A model generated the notes under the pieces. The model did not search any database, was not told where the DNA came from, and was given only the letters and a program-made list of their open reading frames with translations. The position numbers were made by a program, and so were the translations under genes. From positions 22,672 to 86,671 of IMG/VR virus record IMGVR_UViG_3300005663_000003: a stretch of 64,000 nt of DNA; one strand, written 5' to 3'. Position 1 is the first letter of the stretch; each line of letters opens with the position of its first letter. This document shows, in pieces, positions 1-8,517 of this stretch. This DNA comes from a virus.

Positions 1-4
1 CGAT

Positions 5-697
5 ATGAGCGTGTTCCGGTTCCTGGAGCGCCAACCGGCGGACCTCGTCGCCGAAGTCCTCAACGCCCCGGTGGGTTCGCCGACGACCCCGGTCAGAGTG
101 ACGGCGGTGCCCGTCGGCCTCTCGCGCCTCACCGTGAGCACGCTGGTCGAGGACAACGCCGCAAGCTCGGGCGTCACCATCTGGGTTCAGCTCGCCACGC
201 TCGACGACCTCAAGGAACGCGAGGGGGACGTCGATGCTTTCTTCACGGGATCGGCTGCGCTCTGCCCCTTCGAGACGATCAGCCGGGCGTGTATGCGCCA
301 GCTCTACCTGAACATCCAGTCCCTGTTCCCCCCGCCTCAGCGGTCGGCGCCTCCCCTCAGTCTGCGCGGGGCGGGACCCAGGCAGGTCGCGGGTCGGCGC
401 GGTCTCCCCGACCTCGACGCCACGGACTTCTGGAGCCTCAACCCCGAGGGCGACTGGGAGCTGGTGGGCCTCCAGAACATCAGCGACTTCAAAGAGTGGG
501 CCATCGCCTGGAGCCTCGGCCTCATTTGGAAGCGCAAGGCGGGCGGCGACAACGATGAGATGCTCAAGCGCTCGAAATCCTACTTTGAGGAGGCTTCCGA
601 CCAGTTCTCCCTCCTCCCCTTCCTGGCCGACTTTGACCGGGATGGGACACCGGAAAGAGAAGTGAGGCGGACCACCCCCCTTATTCGCCGGGGGTAG
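5..697 (+). CDS. Putative head-tail connector/adaptor protein (possibly 5'-truncated by window edge)
   Basis: A 230-residue protein whose ATG lies only 4 nt from the window edge, so the true start could be further upstream. The middle is Pro/Arg-rich. The C-terminal third (about residues 150-215) is helical: FKEWAIAWSLGLIWKRKA, then a KRSKSYFEEA stretch and an acidic DFDRDGTPE. Alpha-helical adaptor (gp6/DUF1320-like) proteins often look like this. It precedes a gp10-like neck protein, a terminator-sized protein and the tail tube gene, which is the usual place for an adaptor. The assignment is by position and character, not by a diagnostic motif. Confidence 0.45.
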   Translation: MSVFRFLERQPADLVAEVLNAPVGSPTTPVRVTAVPVGLSRLTVSTLVEDNAASSGVTIWVQLATLDDLKEREGDVDAFFTGSAALCPFETISRACMRQLYLNIQSLFPPPQRSAPPLSLRGAGPRQVAGRRGLPDLDATDFWSLNPEGDWELVGLQNISDFKEWAIAWSLGLIWKRKAGGDNDEMLKRSKSYFEEASDQFSLLPFLADFDRDGTPEREVRRTTPLIRRG

Positions 698-713
698 CTG
701 CTAGGCTAGGACC

Positions 714-1202
714 ATGCTCACGTTCGAGTTCGTTGATGAAGGGCTTGCCGAAGCTCTGAGGGACCTCCCTCAGAACGTGGCGGGTGCCATCGAGAAGACG
801 GTGAGGGACACCACCGCGCGGGCTCGGAACATCGCCAAGTTCAAAACCCCGGTGGACTCGACCAAGGCCATCAACGGCTGGCGCATCCGCTTCGAGGAGA
901 ACGGACAGCGCGGCGTGTTCTTCAACGAAGTCCCTTACATCAACGTGCTGGAGTTCGGAGGCTACCCAGTCCGGCGGGCCAGCGCGGGCGCCTCACCCGG
1001 CACGCTGCGACGAGGGCGCGCGGTTCTCGGCGGGCTGCCCCCGGGTCCGAGGACGCAGCGCGCTCCCGGCGGCGAGCCTCCGATGCGCAGCAACGTCAGC
1101 AAGCAGGCGCCGCGCGGCATGGTCCGCTTCACCCTGCAAGAGATTGAGCCCGCGTTCCTCTTCGACCTTTCCGAAAACATCGACCAGGCTCTGGTGGCCT
1201 GA
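714..1202 (+). CDS. HK97 gp10-like head-tail joining (neck) protein
   Basis: 162 residues. An amphipathic N-terminal helical segment is followed by a basic segment (TTARARNIAKFKTPVDST) and a beta region with FNEVPYINVLEFGGYPV. The 'YxxxLEFGG' signature is typical of gp10/minor tail completion proteins, which seal the head-tail interface in siphophages. The middle (residues 85-125) is a Gly/Pro/Arg-rich insert. Its TGA overlaps the ATG of the next gene (TGATG), which supports co-translation in the joining-protein cluster. Confidence 0.6.
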   Translation: MLTFEFVDEGLAEALRDLPQNVAGAIEKTVRDTTARARNIAKFKTPVDSTKAINGWRIRFEENGQRGVFFNEVPYINVLEFGGYPVRRASAGASPGTLRRGRAVLGGLPPGPRTQRAPGGEPPMRSNVSKQAPRGMVRFTLQEIEPAFLFDLSENIDQALVA

Positions 1203-1702
1203 TGCCCATGGTGCTCGACGTCGACCTGGAGCGGAGCTGGCTCGACGAGCTGGTGGAACGTCTCGATACCGAGACGCTCGCCATCGATCTGCCTGGCCTG
1301 ATCTTCAGGGCCAAGGCGCGGAACCGCTGGGTCGAGCCGAGGCTACTCAACCGCTTCCCAAGTGAGGCGGACCTGCGCGCACCGTGGGAAGACCTCACCC
1401 TCCAGGTGAGGTGCTTCGTCAAGGTCGAGGCCAAGGGCGAGCGAGCCCTAACGCTGAGCGAGGTCGTCGATGAGGTTCTGGGGATCATAGACCCCAGGCG
1501 CCGCACGGCCAAGAACCTCGCGGGCATCATCAGGATCCGCGACTGCGACGGAATTGAGGTAGGCATCCTCCAGTGCCGCCCGGTGTCGGAGCGTCGTGCG
1601 TATAATCAGCAAGTCAACATCAGGGGAGACGACCTCGCAGGACTGGACGTCGCCATCCTCACCGTTCCATGTAAGCTGACCTCGGCTGAGGTCTGCGGGT
1701 AA
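1202..1702 (+). CDS. Putative tail terminator/completion protein
   Basis: 166 residues, starting inside the stop codon of the gp10-like gene. No diagnostic motif was recognised. Its size, mixed alpha/beta character and position between the neck protein and the tail tube gene match the tail terminator (lambda gpU/HK97 gp9 type), which caps the tube and contacts the connector. A conserved-looking IIRIRDCDGIEVGILQCRP strand pair lies near residues 108-126. Function is inferred from synteny. Confidence 0.45.
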   Translation: MPMVLDVDLERSWLDELVERLDTETLAIDLPGLIFRAKARNRWVEPRLLNRFPSEADLRAPWEDLTLQVRCFVKVEAKGERALTLSEVVDEVLGIIDPRRRTAKNLAGIIRIRDCDGIEVGILQCRPVSERRAYNQQVNIRGDDLAGLDVAILTVPCKLTSAEVCG

Positions 1703-1717
1703 CAGAGGGAGAGAGCC

Positions 1718-2539
1718 ATGCCCGGCGTTAAGAACATTCGACAGGGGCGGATCCGCATCCAGAGTGGCGACCCGATCCCGTTGGAGAAGATCACCGAGTT
1801 CACCCAAGGGGACTTCACGTTCACCGAGAACTTCCCCACCAACATCATCCGCGACCGTGGGCGAATCCGCGAGATCAACGCGGGCGACGAACAGCCGGTG
1901 GATTGGTCCTTCTCGGCCACGTTCATCCGCGAGTTCCTCCACCGGACGCTGAGGGACAAAATCTTCGACGGTCTCGCGGAGACCATCGGCGGCCTGATCC
2001 CGGCGGCGGTGAACACGAACGTGCTTCTCACCTACGCCTACGAACAGAACAGCTTCCAGCTTGCGGCGACGGAGCCCGGCGTCAAGCTCGCGGTTCCCGG
2101 CACCCCGCCGGGCGCGGTGGACGAGTTCTCGGAGGAGCCCAGCTTGGGCTTCGACATCGAGGGCGTCCTTATCGTGCAGAAGGGAGGCGCGGGCCCGGGG
2201 TCCGGCGGCTTCAACGTCCAGCAAGCGGCGGGCGACGTCGACCGCGACGTCGTCTACGACGCGGTCGGCCAGACGACGCTGGTGCTCCCCGGCTTCCCGG
2301 CCGACTGCTCCGGCGGGCGCAAGACGTTCAAGCTCATCCTCGACATCTTCGACGCCTGCAACCCGCCCGACTTCGCGGACCCGACGGTCGGCATCATCGA
2401 GGTCAGCTACGTCGTGGATAACGCGTTCCTCACTTCGGACACCTTCGCCGAAGCGGACGACGCGGACACCATCAGCTTCACCGGCCAGGCCCTTCCCCTG
2501 AACGGCAAGGTGCGGATCGTTCCGGGTGGCGAGCCGTAG
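1718..2539 (+). CDS. Major tail tube protein
   Basis: 273 residues, beta-rich, preceded by a strong ribosome site (GAGGGAGAG). It is the last gene before a strong terminator and immediately precedes the chaperone-tape measure cassette, the canonical place for the siphophage tail tube subunit. It opens KNIRQGRIRIQSGDPIPLEK, the common 'tag + strand' start of tube proteins; the C-terminal part (DDADTISFTGQALPLNGKVR) also fits a tube fold. High expression is expected from the ribosome site and the terminator right behind it. Confidence 0.65.
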   Translation: MPGVKNIRQGRIRIQSGDPIPLEKITEFTQGDFTFTENFPTNIIRDRGRIREINAGDEQPVDWSFSATFIREFLHRTLRDKIFDGLAETIGGLIPAAVNTNVLLTYAYEQNSFQLAATEPGVKLAVPGTPPGAVDEFSEEPSLGFDIEGVLIVQKGGAGPGSGGFNVQQAAGDVDRDVVYDAVGQTTLVLPGFPADCSGGRKTFKLILDIFDACNPPDFADPTVGIIEVSYVVDNAFLTSDTFAEADDADTISFTGQALPLNGKVRIVPGGEP

Positions 2540-2585
2540 GCCGACGACCCCCTCACCTTTTCTGTCGACTTCTTCTAGTGGGTAG

Positions 2586-2622
2586 CGGGCCCGCCTCTTA
2601 GCCGAGGCGGGCCCGTTGTGTA
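2586..2622 (+). terminator. Rho-independent terminator after the tail tube gene
   Basis: A perfect 12-bp GC-rich stem (arms 2586-2597 and 2604-2615, loop TTAGCC) is followed by TTGTGTAT, a partly T-rich tail. It lies 46 nt past the tail tube stop and should reduce read-through into the tail chaperone genes, so tube protein is made in excess. A possible -10 hexamer (TATAGT, 2620-2625) follows directly, so a weak restart of transcription is possible. Confidence 0.75.
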
Positions 2623-2659
2623 TAGTGAGGACTCACATCAACGAAGCGAGAGTGAAGCG

Positions 2660-3376
2660 ATGAAGATCCTCGGCGCCTCAGGCATCGACCTGAGGGAAAT
2701 CAAGGTCCCTATCGGCAAGCGAGCTGGCAAGGTCGTCGAGTTGACGATGCGGCCGGTGAAGCTCAGCAAGCTAATCGAAATCGAGGCGGCCATCCTGAAG
2801 CCTGTGCCGCCCTCGACCGGTGAGACCCAGAAGGACCCGAAGACCGGCAAGGCCCTCAAGCGGAATGGTCGCCCGCTGATGGTGAGGGACGGGCGGGACG
2901 AGAAATACCTGGAGCAGGTCGTGCTCCGGTCGACGGCGGTGAACGTCGCCACGGTCCTCGCGGGCCTCGGCGATCAGATCAGCGACCTGCCCAAGCGGAC
3001 GGATGAGCAAACGGCACAAGCCTACTGGCTCGGCGTCCTGGACAAGCTCACCGACATGGGCATCGACACCGGCATCTTCCAGAACCTCGTCGCGGCCTCC
3101 GACGACCTGAGCGCCCCTCTGTCGAATCTCGAAATCCTGATGATGAGGAAGGCCCTCGGGACCGAGAAGGAGTCCCCAGCCCTCACCGAGGATGACGAGC
3201 AGAGCATCGGCGAGGCCATCGAGAAAGAAGAGGCAGCCTCGGGAAAGTCCGAGGGGGTCGGCGCTCCCTCCTCTACTACAAGCTCCAAGCCACCGAGCGC
3301 CTCCGCTGGCTCACCCCCGAACGATTCGACGAAGGAGAGAGAGGAGAACAGGCAGCCCTCATCGTCTACGCTATAG
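2660..3376 (+). CDS. Tail assembly chaperone, short form (lambda gpG-like)
   Basis: The start is set at ATG 2660 because GAGAGTGAAGCG lies just upstream; the longer GTG-initiated frame from 2618 would begin inside the terminator. The 238-residue product starts MKILGASGIDLREIKVPIGK and ends in a low-complexity Ser/Pro/Glu tail. Position directly before the tape measure gene, an acidic C-terminus and a lambda-type slippery site at 3241 identify it as the G-type chaperone. Such chaperones bind the tape measure and recruit tube subunits during tail assembly. Confidence 0.75.
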   Translation: MKILGASGIDLREIKVPIGKRAGKVVELTMRPVKLSKLIEIEAAILKPVPPSTGETQKDPKTGKALKRNGRPLMVRDGRDEKYLEQVVLRSTAVNVATVLAGLGDQISDLPKRTDEQTAQAYWLGVLDKLTDMGIDTGIFQNLVAASDDLSAPLSNLEILMMRKALGTEKESPALTEDDEQSIGEAIEKEEAASGKSEGVGAPSSTTSSKPPSASAGSPPNDSTKEREENRQPSSSTL

Positions 3377-3591
3377 AGCGTAGAAGGCAAGACCTCGAAG
3401 ACTTGGGTGAGGTGGTTGAGCGAGCCTTTGGGCGTGTGCTGGCGCAAGCGTTCGGTAAGAGTGAGGAAGCAGGAGAAGAAGGGATCCGGACGGAGTCGGC
3501 AACCTACATAGGACACGACCCGAAGACCGGAGCGAGGACCGAGGCCAATGGCAACAGCCGAACTCAGAGGAGTCATCAGCGGCGACGCTAG
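2660..3591 (+). CDS. Tail assembly chaperone, -1 frameshift fusion (GT-like)
   Basis: Ribosomes slipping -1 on GGGAAAG (3241-3247, read G GGA AAG) leave the G frame and enter a frame open from 3196 to the TAG at 3591, giving a fusion of about 310 residues. The T-like part is protein-like: YYKLQATERLRWLTPERF, then an AIERRRQDLEDL helix. It overlaps the tape measure start by 44 nt, as T does in lambda-like phages. Only a minority of product should be the fusion, which links the chaperone to tube subunits. Slippage itself is inferred from the sequence. Confidence 0.75.
3241..3247 (+). promoter_or_regulatory. -1 programmed ribosomal frameshift slippery site GGGAAAG
   Basis: The heptamer fits X XXY YYZ in the frame of the 2660 gene (codons TCG GGA AAG) and is identical to the lambda G/T slippery sequence. 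The -1 frame downstream is open for 345 nt and encodes plausible protein up to the tape measure start. GC-rich sequence just downstream could supply a stimulatory structure. Confidence 0.8.
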
Positions 3592-6500
3592 TGAGTTCGT
3601 CGCGGCCTCGACTCAGGCCCAGCGATCCCTGGGCGCACTCGGCAAGACCGGGGCGACGGTCGCCACGCAGCTCCAGAATGTGCTGGGAGGAACCGGGACG
3701 CAGCGCGATGCGCTCGGTCGGTTCACGAAGAACGCAGGGAAGGCTCGCGACGCGCTCGGGCGTTTCAAGAAAGAAGGCGCGGCGACTTCCTCCATCTTCT
3801 CCAAGCTGCGCAACACGCTCGGCAAGGTGGGGAGGTCGGCCATCGACGCGGGCAAGTCGGCGGCCTCTGCGTTCCGTTCGGCTGGCGGAATCCTCAAGGA
3901 CATCGCGATCGGCGCCACTGCGGTTGTTGCTGCGCTAGCCGCGATCGGCGGCGCGGCGGTCGTGAACTTCGCCAAGTTCCAAACCGCCTTTAGCCAGGTC
4001 CGCACCCTGGTCGACGAGTCGCAGGTCGACGTCCAACTGCTGAGCGACGGCGTGCGTGAGCTGTCGGTGCGGTTCGGTGTCGACGTCACCGAGGCGACGC
4101 GAGCGGCCTACCAAGCGATCAGCGCCGGGCAGGACCCCGCGAACGTGGTGAACTTCCTCGCCACCGCCTTCGAGAATGCGGCGGCTGGTGCGGCCACCGT
4201 AGTCGAGTCGGTCGACCTTCTGACCTCGGCCCTTAACGTGTTCGAGTCACAAGGGCTCACCGCTGAGCAGGCGTCGGACATCCTGTTCAAAACTGTCGAG
4301 CTTGGCAAGACGACCATCGCCGAACTCGCGGCGAGCTTCGGCCAGGTTGGACCCATCGCCGCTGCCGCCGGGGTGAGCTTCGCCGACCTCGGCGCCGCGC
4401 TCGCGACGACGACGGCCCAAGGCTTGAGCACTGCCGAGGCGTCGACCGCAATCAAGGCGGCCATCGCCGGGATCGTCAACCCGGCTAAGGGGGCTGCTGG
4501 CGCTCTCGAAAGCATCGGCGTCAGTGCGCGGAGTCTCAGAGAGGAGGGCCTGGTCGCGACGTTCGAGAGGATCGGCGACGCGACCGGCGGGGCCATCGAG
4601 AACATCGTAAGGTTCCTCCCCAACATCCGTGCGGTCAACGCGGCGGCGATCCTCGCGGGTAGTGGCCTCGACAAGTTCAGGGCGGCGGCTGAAGGGACCT
4701 CGGATTCAACCGGCGCCGCGTCGCGCGCCTTCGAGAAGCTGGTAGCCGACATTGCCCGAACGTTCAGCATCATCCGCCAGACTCTGACGGACACCTTCCG
4801 CCAGATCGGCGAAGCCTTGACGCCGATCGTCGGTCAACTCGGCAACGTGTTCAGCGCGTTCGCTATGAACACGCGCACAGAGGTCATCGCCCTGACTCGC
4901 GTTCTCGGCGCTCGGTTCGCTGACGCTGGGGACTCGATCGAGGATTTCGAGGCGACGGTGAGCAGCTCGGGCGGCGCGATCAGTCTCGGGCTGAGCGCCG
5001 TGAGCGCCGTGCTGGAAGGTCTCGCCGACGCATTCAATTCGGTCGCCCGCCCCGTCGGCGCCATCGCGGCGTCGTTCGAGTTCCTCGCCACCATCCTCAA
5101 GTCCGCGCTCCTGTCGGTCGTCTCGCTTGTCACGATCGCGCTCAATGGGCTGCTACAGATCATCGTGGGAATCCCCGAGGCGCTCATCCGTCTCGTCTCC
5201 ACGGTCGCCGACTTCATCCCCGGACTCGACGGCCTGGTCAAGAGCCTCGACAAAGCGAGCACCGGACTCAAGGACATCCGCGACGAGGCGCAAGCCTTCT
5301 CGGATTCTCTGGAGGAGTCGCAAGAGGCGGCGGTAAAGGCTGCTGAGGAGTTCGACTTCTCTGCCGTGTTGAATGAAAGTGCGAAGGCGGTGCGTGAAGT
5401 TGGGACCAGCTTCGCGGAAGCCGCCAACGATGTCGAGGACTTCGGCGAGGAAGTCGCAGCGGCAGTGCGCGAGGCGCAGGCCCGGGGCGAGATCGTGCAA
5501 CTCGGCAGCGACCTCAAGACGACGGCAGCCGAGGCGAAGGGCGCAGCCGAAGCACTCACCGAGTTGGGCGAGGCTGGAGCCGGGGCGACCGCCGGGCTCA
5601 ACGCCGCGACGACTGCGACCACCGGACTGAGTCAAGCTCTCCAGGGGATCGCAGGCGGAAGCTCAGAGGCGGCGCGCGGGCTCGCCGACCTCGGGCCTAA
5701 GGCGATGGAAGTCGCCGAGGCCATCGCGGGGATCGGGGCGGCTCAGACCGATGAGCAAGCCTTGGCCCGGCGGCAGGAAGCCATCGCGAACCTGATCGCG
5801 GCGGCGGATGCCGAACTGTCCAAAGCCATCACTGCAGCTCGCGACCGGGGCAGGGAGCAGCTACAGGAAGCGGAAGCGAACCTGCGCGCAGCCCAGGCGA
5901 CCGCACAGGAAGCGGCTGGGACCGAAGTCTTCGCCGCTGCGTTCCGGGAGGAGCGCCGCGCAGCCGACGACCTTGAGGCCACGGTTCGCAGCGTTAACGA
6001 TGCGTTCAACGCCCAGCGCGCCTTGGCGCGCGAAGTCTTCGACTCGGTCATCCAAGACATCGGTGGGATCGATGGCGCGCTGGAGGTCTTCCGCACGGAC
6101 TCCATCGCCAAGGCTGCGACAGCCGGGCGGGCGACCACGGCAGAGGCACGCCGCGTGTTCGACAGGGAAGTGGCCCGGCTGCGTGAGGCGCGGGCCGCTT
6201 CGGAAATCGAGGACGTCGCCTTCTTCGATCAGCTCAATGCAGCACGCGCCCGGCTCAACCAAACCGTGGAGGATGCTGGCGACACGTTCGAGCGGGCGCG
6301 CGACCAGGCCGAGGCTGCCTTCGACCTCGGCACTCAGACGGCATCGGTCAACGAACTCGCAGACGCTCTCACCGGTCCGTTCGCCGAGGCGGTCCAGCAA
6401 GCGCGCGAGGATGCCGAGACGTTCGGCTTCAGTCAGGAGGAGTTGAACGAGGCCCTCAAGGGGATCGTCGAGCAGTCGGAGGAGACGGGCGAGAGCGTTG

Positions 6501-7081
6501 TGGACCTCGCCGAGGACTTCGAAGACCTCGGCGAGTCGGCCAAGGACGCAGCGGCGGACCTCAAGGAGTCGGCACGCATTGCCGAGGAAGCGGCCACCAG
6601 CTTCGAGAACGCGTCCGCTCGGTTGACTCAGGCGCAGAGCTTCGCAAGAACCGGTGTCGGCGTGCGGTCAGGTGGCGAGACCCAGGCGCAGGTAAACGCG
6701 CGGTTCGGCGGCCTGCGGTTCGGCATCCAACAGCAGCCCCGGACCACGGGCAGGCGCAGCATCACGGGCCGGGCTATCAGCGAGTCGGGACAGATCGCGC
6801 CGCGCGGCATCCTGAGCTTCGACCTCGGTGGCCCGGTGCGGACCGACCAGCTCGCGCGCCTCCAGGCTGGCGAGACGGTCCTCAGCCGCTTCGACACGGC
6901 GGCCCTTCGGTCGATCCTCGGCAGTCGAGGCGGCGGCGCAGCCACCAACATCATCAACGTCTCGCCGACCTTTAATATCGAGGGCGGGAACGCAGAGGAC
7001 AACCGCGCGATGGCCCGCAGCCTCATCCCGGAGATCACTCGGGCGGTAGACCTCGGAGTGGTCGGGAAGGGGGTGCTGTGA
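3548..7081 (+). CDS. Tape measure protein
   Basis: 1177 residues, the largest product in the window. It sets tail length and is probably ejected with the DNA. The N-terminal part has the TP901-type minor tail region: a hydrophobic segment (IAIGATAVVAALAAIGGAAV, about 115-135), then ATTTAQGLSTAEASTAIKAA and IAGIVNPAKGAAGALESIG. A second hydrophobic stretch (LLSVVSLVTIALNGLLQIIV) lies near residues 520-540. Long Ala/Glu-rich coiled-coil helices fill 590-1010. The C-terminal part (LSFDLGGPVRTDQLARLQAG) is typical of tape measures. At about 0.15 nm per residue the tail would be near 175 nm. Confidence 0.93.
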   Translation: MATAELRGVISGDASEFVAASTQAQRSLGALGKTGATVATQLQNVLGGTGTQRDALGRFTKNAGKARDALGRFKKEGAATSSIFSKLRNTLGKVGRSAIDAGKSAASAFRSAGGILKDIAIGATAVVAALAAIGGAAVVNFAKFQTAFSQVRTLVDESQVDVQLLSDGVRELSVRFGVDVTEATRAAYQAISAGQDPANVVNFLATAFENAAAGAATVVESVDLLTSALNVFESQGLTAEQASDILFKTVELGKTTIAELAASFGQVGPIAAAAGVSFADLGAALATTTAQGLSTAEASTAIKAAIAGIVNPAKGAAGALESIGVSARSLREEGLVATFERIGDATGGAIENIVRFLPNIRAVNAAAILAGSGLDKFRAAAEGTSDSTGAASRAFEKLVADIARTFSIIRQTLTDTFRQIGEALTPIVGQLGNVFSAFAMNTRTEVIALTRVLGARFADAGDSIEDFEATVSSSGGAISLGLSAVSAVLEGLADAFNSVARPVGAIAASFEFLATILKSALLSVVSLVTIALNGLLQIIVGIPEALIRLVSTVADFIPGLDGLVKSLDKASTGLKDIRDEAQAFSDSLEESQEAAVKAAEEFDFSAVLNESAKAVREVGTSFAEAANDVEDFGEEVAAAVREAQARGEIVQLGSDLKTTAAEAKGAAEALTELGEAGAGATAGLNAATTATTGLSQALQGIAGGSSEAARGLADLGPKAMEVAEAIAGIGAAQTDEQALARRQEAIANLIAAADAELSKAITAARDRGREQLQEAEANLRAAQATAQEAAGTEVFAAAFREERRAADDLEATVRSVNDAFNAQRALAREVFDSVIQDIGGIDGALEVFRTDSIAKAATAGRATTAEARRVFDREVARLREARAASEIEDVAFFDQLNAARARLNQTVEDAGDTFERARDQAEAAFDLGTQTASVNELADALTGPFAEAVQQAREDAETFGFSQEELNEALKGIVEQSEETGESVVDLAEDFEDLGESAKDAAADLKESARIAEEAATSFENASARLTQAQSFARTGVGVRSGGETQAQVNARFGGLRFGIQQQPRTTGRRSITGRAISESGQIAPRGILSFDLGGPVRTDQLARLQAGETVLSRFDTAALRSILGSRGGGAATNIINVSPTFNIEGGNAEDNRAMARSLIPEITRAVDLGVVGKGVL

Positions 7082-7635
7082 GCTGGACCTTCACCAACTT
7101 CCAGACCGGCCTGACCATCACGGTTCGCAACCCCGAGCCCGGTGACACGCACCGCTTCGAGCGGCGGCAGGCGAGCGGCGAGACGGAAGGCGGCAGGCAG
7201 TTCACGCAAGACCTGGGCATCACCGATGAGTTCCTCGAAGGGAGCTGGGCGGCGCTCAGCCGCTGCGAGAAGGACGACCTGCTCCGCTTCTTCGAGTCGG
7301 TGAAGTATCGGGCGCTCAGCTTCCGCCTGGCGACGACCGACGGCGGCGCGCATATCCCGTTCGGGTTCAACCCGGCGAACTCCATCAACCGCGTGCGCCT
7401 CGACCAGTCGCGGCTGGAGTTCCGCCACATCCTGAACGACGCGGCGCGGCGCGGCGTCGACGAGCGGTTCGAGACGACGATGCGCTTCCGGTTCGTGCCG
7501 CTCCCGACGGTCGAGGTTTCAGACGTCATAGACATCGCGGACAATGTCATCATCGCGTTCAATGACGTCCTTCAGGCGTCGGCCAACGATTCGGTTTCGG
7601 TTAACGACAGCGTGGTATCGGCGGTCCTCTCCTGA
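7078..7635 (+). CDS. Distal/minor tail protein with C-terminal xDxIxVxD repeats
   Basis: 185 residues. The GTG start overlaps the tape measure stop (GTGA). The position immediately after the tape measure is that of the distal tail protein, and the segment KDDLLRFFESVKYRALSFRL resembles tail-tip proteins that dictate 'area replaced' in such folds. The last 40 residues change to short acidic beta repeats (EVSDVIDIADNVIIAFNDV, then NDSVSVNDSV), a motif found again in three other proteins of this window. Function is inferred from position. Confidence 0.55.
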   Translation: MSWTFTNFQTGLTITVRNPEPGDTHRFERRQASGETEGGRQFTQDLGITDEFLEGSWAALSRCEKDDLLRFFESVKYRALSFRLATTDGGAHIPFGFNPANSINRVRLDQSRLEFRHILNDAARRGVDERFETTMRFRFVPLPTVEVSDVIDIADNVIIAFNDVLQASANDSVSVNDSVVSAVLS

Positions 7636-8015
7636 TGGAAACTCACAAGCTGGCGATCCTCTGCGCCCCGTTCCGCAAGCGATCGGCCGGAGACATTACG
7701 CGCATGAAGCGCGCGAAGTCCGAACTCCTCAAGCGGGGCTGGCTCCCCATCTTCCTGCCCGACACCTTGGTGGACGTGCTCGACGACGACGACGACGAGC
7801 AGCGCGTGCTCGCGGTCGCGGCGTCGTCTTTCTTCTGCCGGACGATGGCGGACTTCCCCGACGCGGAGATGGTTGTCGTCGGTCTCCACATGACCGTGGG
7901 GATGCGCTCAGACGTTGCGTCCTGGCTCGACGCTGGAGGCCCGGCGCCGAGGAACATCGCGGACGTCATCTTCAACGGCGAGAAGGAGGAGGTAGACGAT
8001 GGCGGCAATCACTGA
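7635..8015 (+). CDS. Hypothetical protein, possible DUF4406/nucleoside deoxyribosyltransferase-like fold
   Basis: 126 residues in TGATG overlap with the minor tail gene. The pattern KLAILCAPFRKRSAGDITR, then a helix (MKRAKSELLKRGWLPIFLPD), then a hydrophobic strand (AEMVVVGLHMTVGM) near the end resembles small Rossmann-like DUF4406 proteins. No clear catalytic Glu could be assigned. It carries an Asp run (DDDDDE, encoded by GAC repeats). It is not obviously structural despite lying inside the tail operon. The last 17 nt overlap the HNH gene start. Confidence 0.4.
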   Translation: METHKLAILCAPFRKRSAGDITRMKRAKSELLKRGWLPIFLPDTLVDVLDDDDDEQRVLAVAASSFFCRTMADFPDAEMVVVGLHMTVGMRSDVASWLDAGGPAPRNIADVIFNGEKEEVDDGGNH

Positions 8016-8517
8016 GCTGCGTGAAAGGTGGGCTCCCGTCGCTGGCTTCGGAGGATTCTACGAAGTGAGCGACAGGGGGCAGGTGCGTAGTCATCATCGC
8101 GGCGGGCGGCCCTTGCGGATCATCTACCGCAAGAGAGACGATCGTCCGTATGTGAACCTCTGTGCCCACGGCGAGCGGAAACTCAGAGCGGTGTATCACT
8201 TGGTGCTCGAAGCATTCGTCGGTCCCTGCCCAGATGGTCTTGAAGCGTGCCACGAAGATGGCGACGTTCGGAACAACTGCCTGCAGAATCTGAGATGGGA
8301 CACGAAGGCGGCCAATGAGGCGGACAAACTCAGGCACGGCACCCGATCGCGCGGAGAGCGTCACGGAATGTCGAAACTGGAGCCTCAGGACGTGAAGATC
8401 ATCAGAAGCCAACAGCCACAGGACTGGAGCGCCGCCAAGGAATTGGGCGAGGCATTCGGCGTCGACCCAGGAACGATCCTACACATCTGGTCGCGAAAGA
8501 CCTGGAGGCACATCTAG
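7999..8517 (+). CDS. NUMOD4-HNH homing endonuclease
   Basis: 172 residues. An N-terminal NUMOD4 module (W11-S31, pattern WxPVxGFxGxYEVSDxGxVRS) is followed by an HNH motif (H67, C84-H85, N92/N93, N97-LRW) and a C-terminal helical segment likely to act as a helix-turn-helix (DVKIIRSQQPQ to TILHIWSRKTW). Such free-standing enzymes nick DNA at a site next to their own gene and spread by recombination. The gene sits between tail genes: its start uses a very strong ribosome site (AAGGAGGAGG) and its TAG abuts the ATG of the next gene. Base composition is less GC-rich than its neighbours, consistent with recent insertion. Confidence 0.9.
   Translation: MAAITELRERWAPVAGFGGFYEVSDRGQVRSHHRGGRPLRIIYRKRDDRPYVNLCAHGERKLRAVYHLVLEAFVGPCPDGLEACHEDGDVRNNCLQNLRWDTKAANEADKLRHGTRSRGERHGMSKLEPQDVKIIRSQQPQDWSAAKELGEAFGVDPGTILHIWSRKTWRHI

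Noticed and set aside
2618-2660. Longer start of the G-like chaperone at GTG 2618
   Set aside because: It would begin within the terminator tail; ATG 2660 has a better ribosome site and a typical start of the mature sequence.
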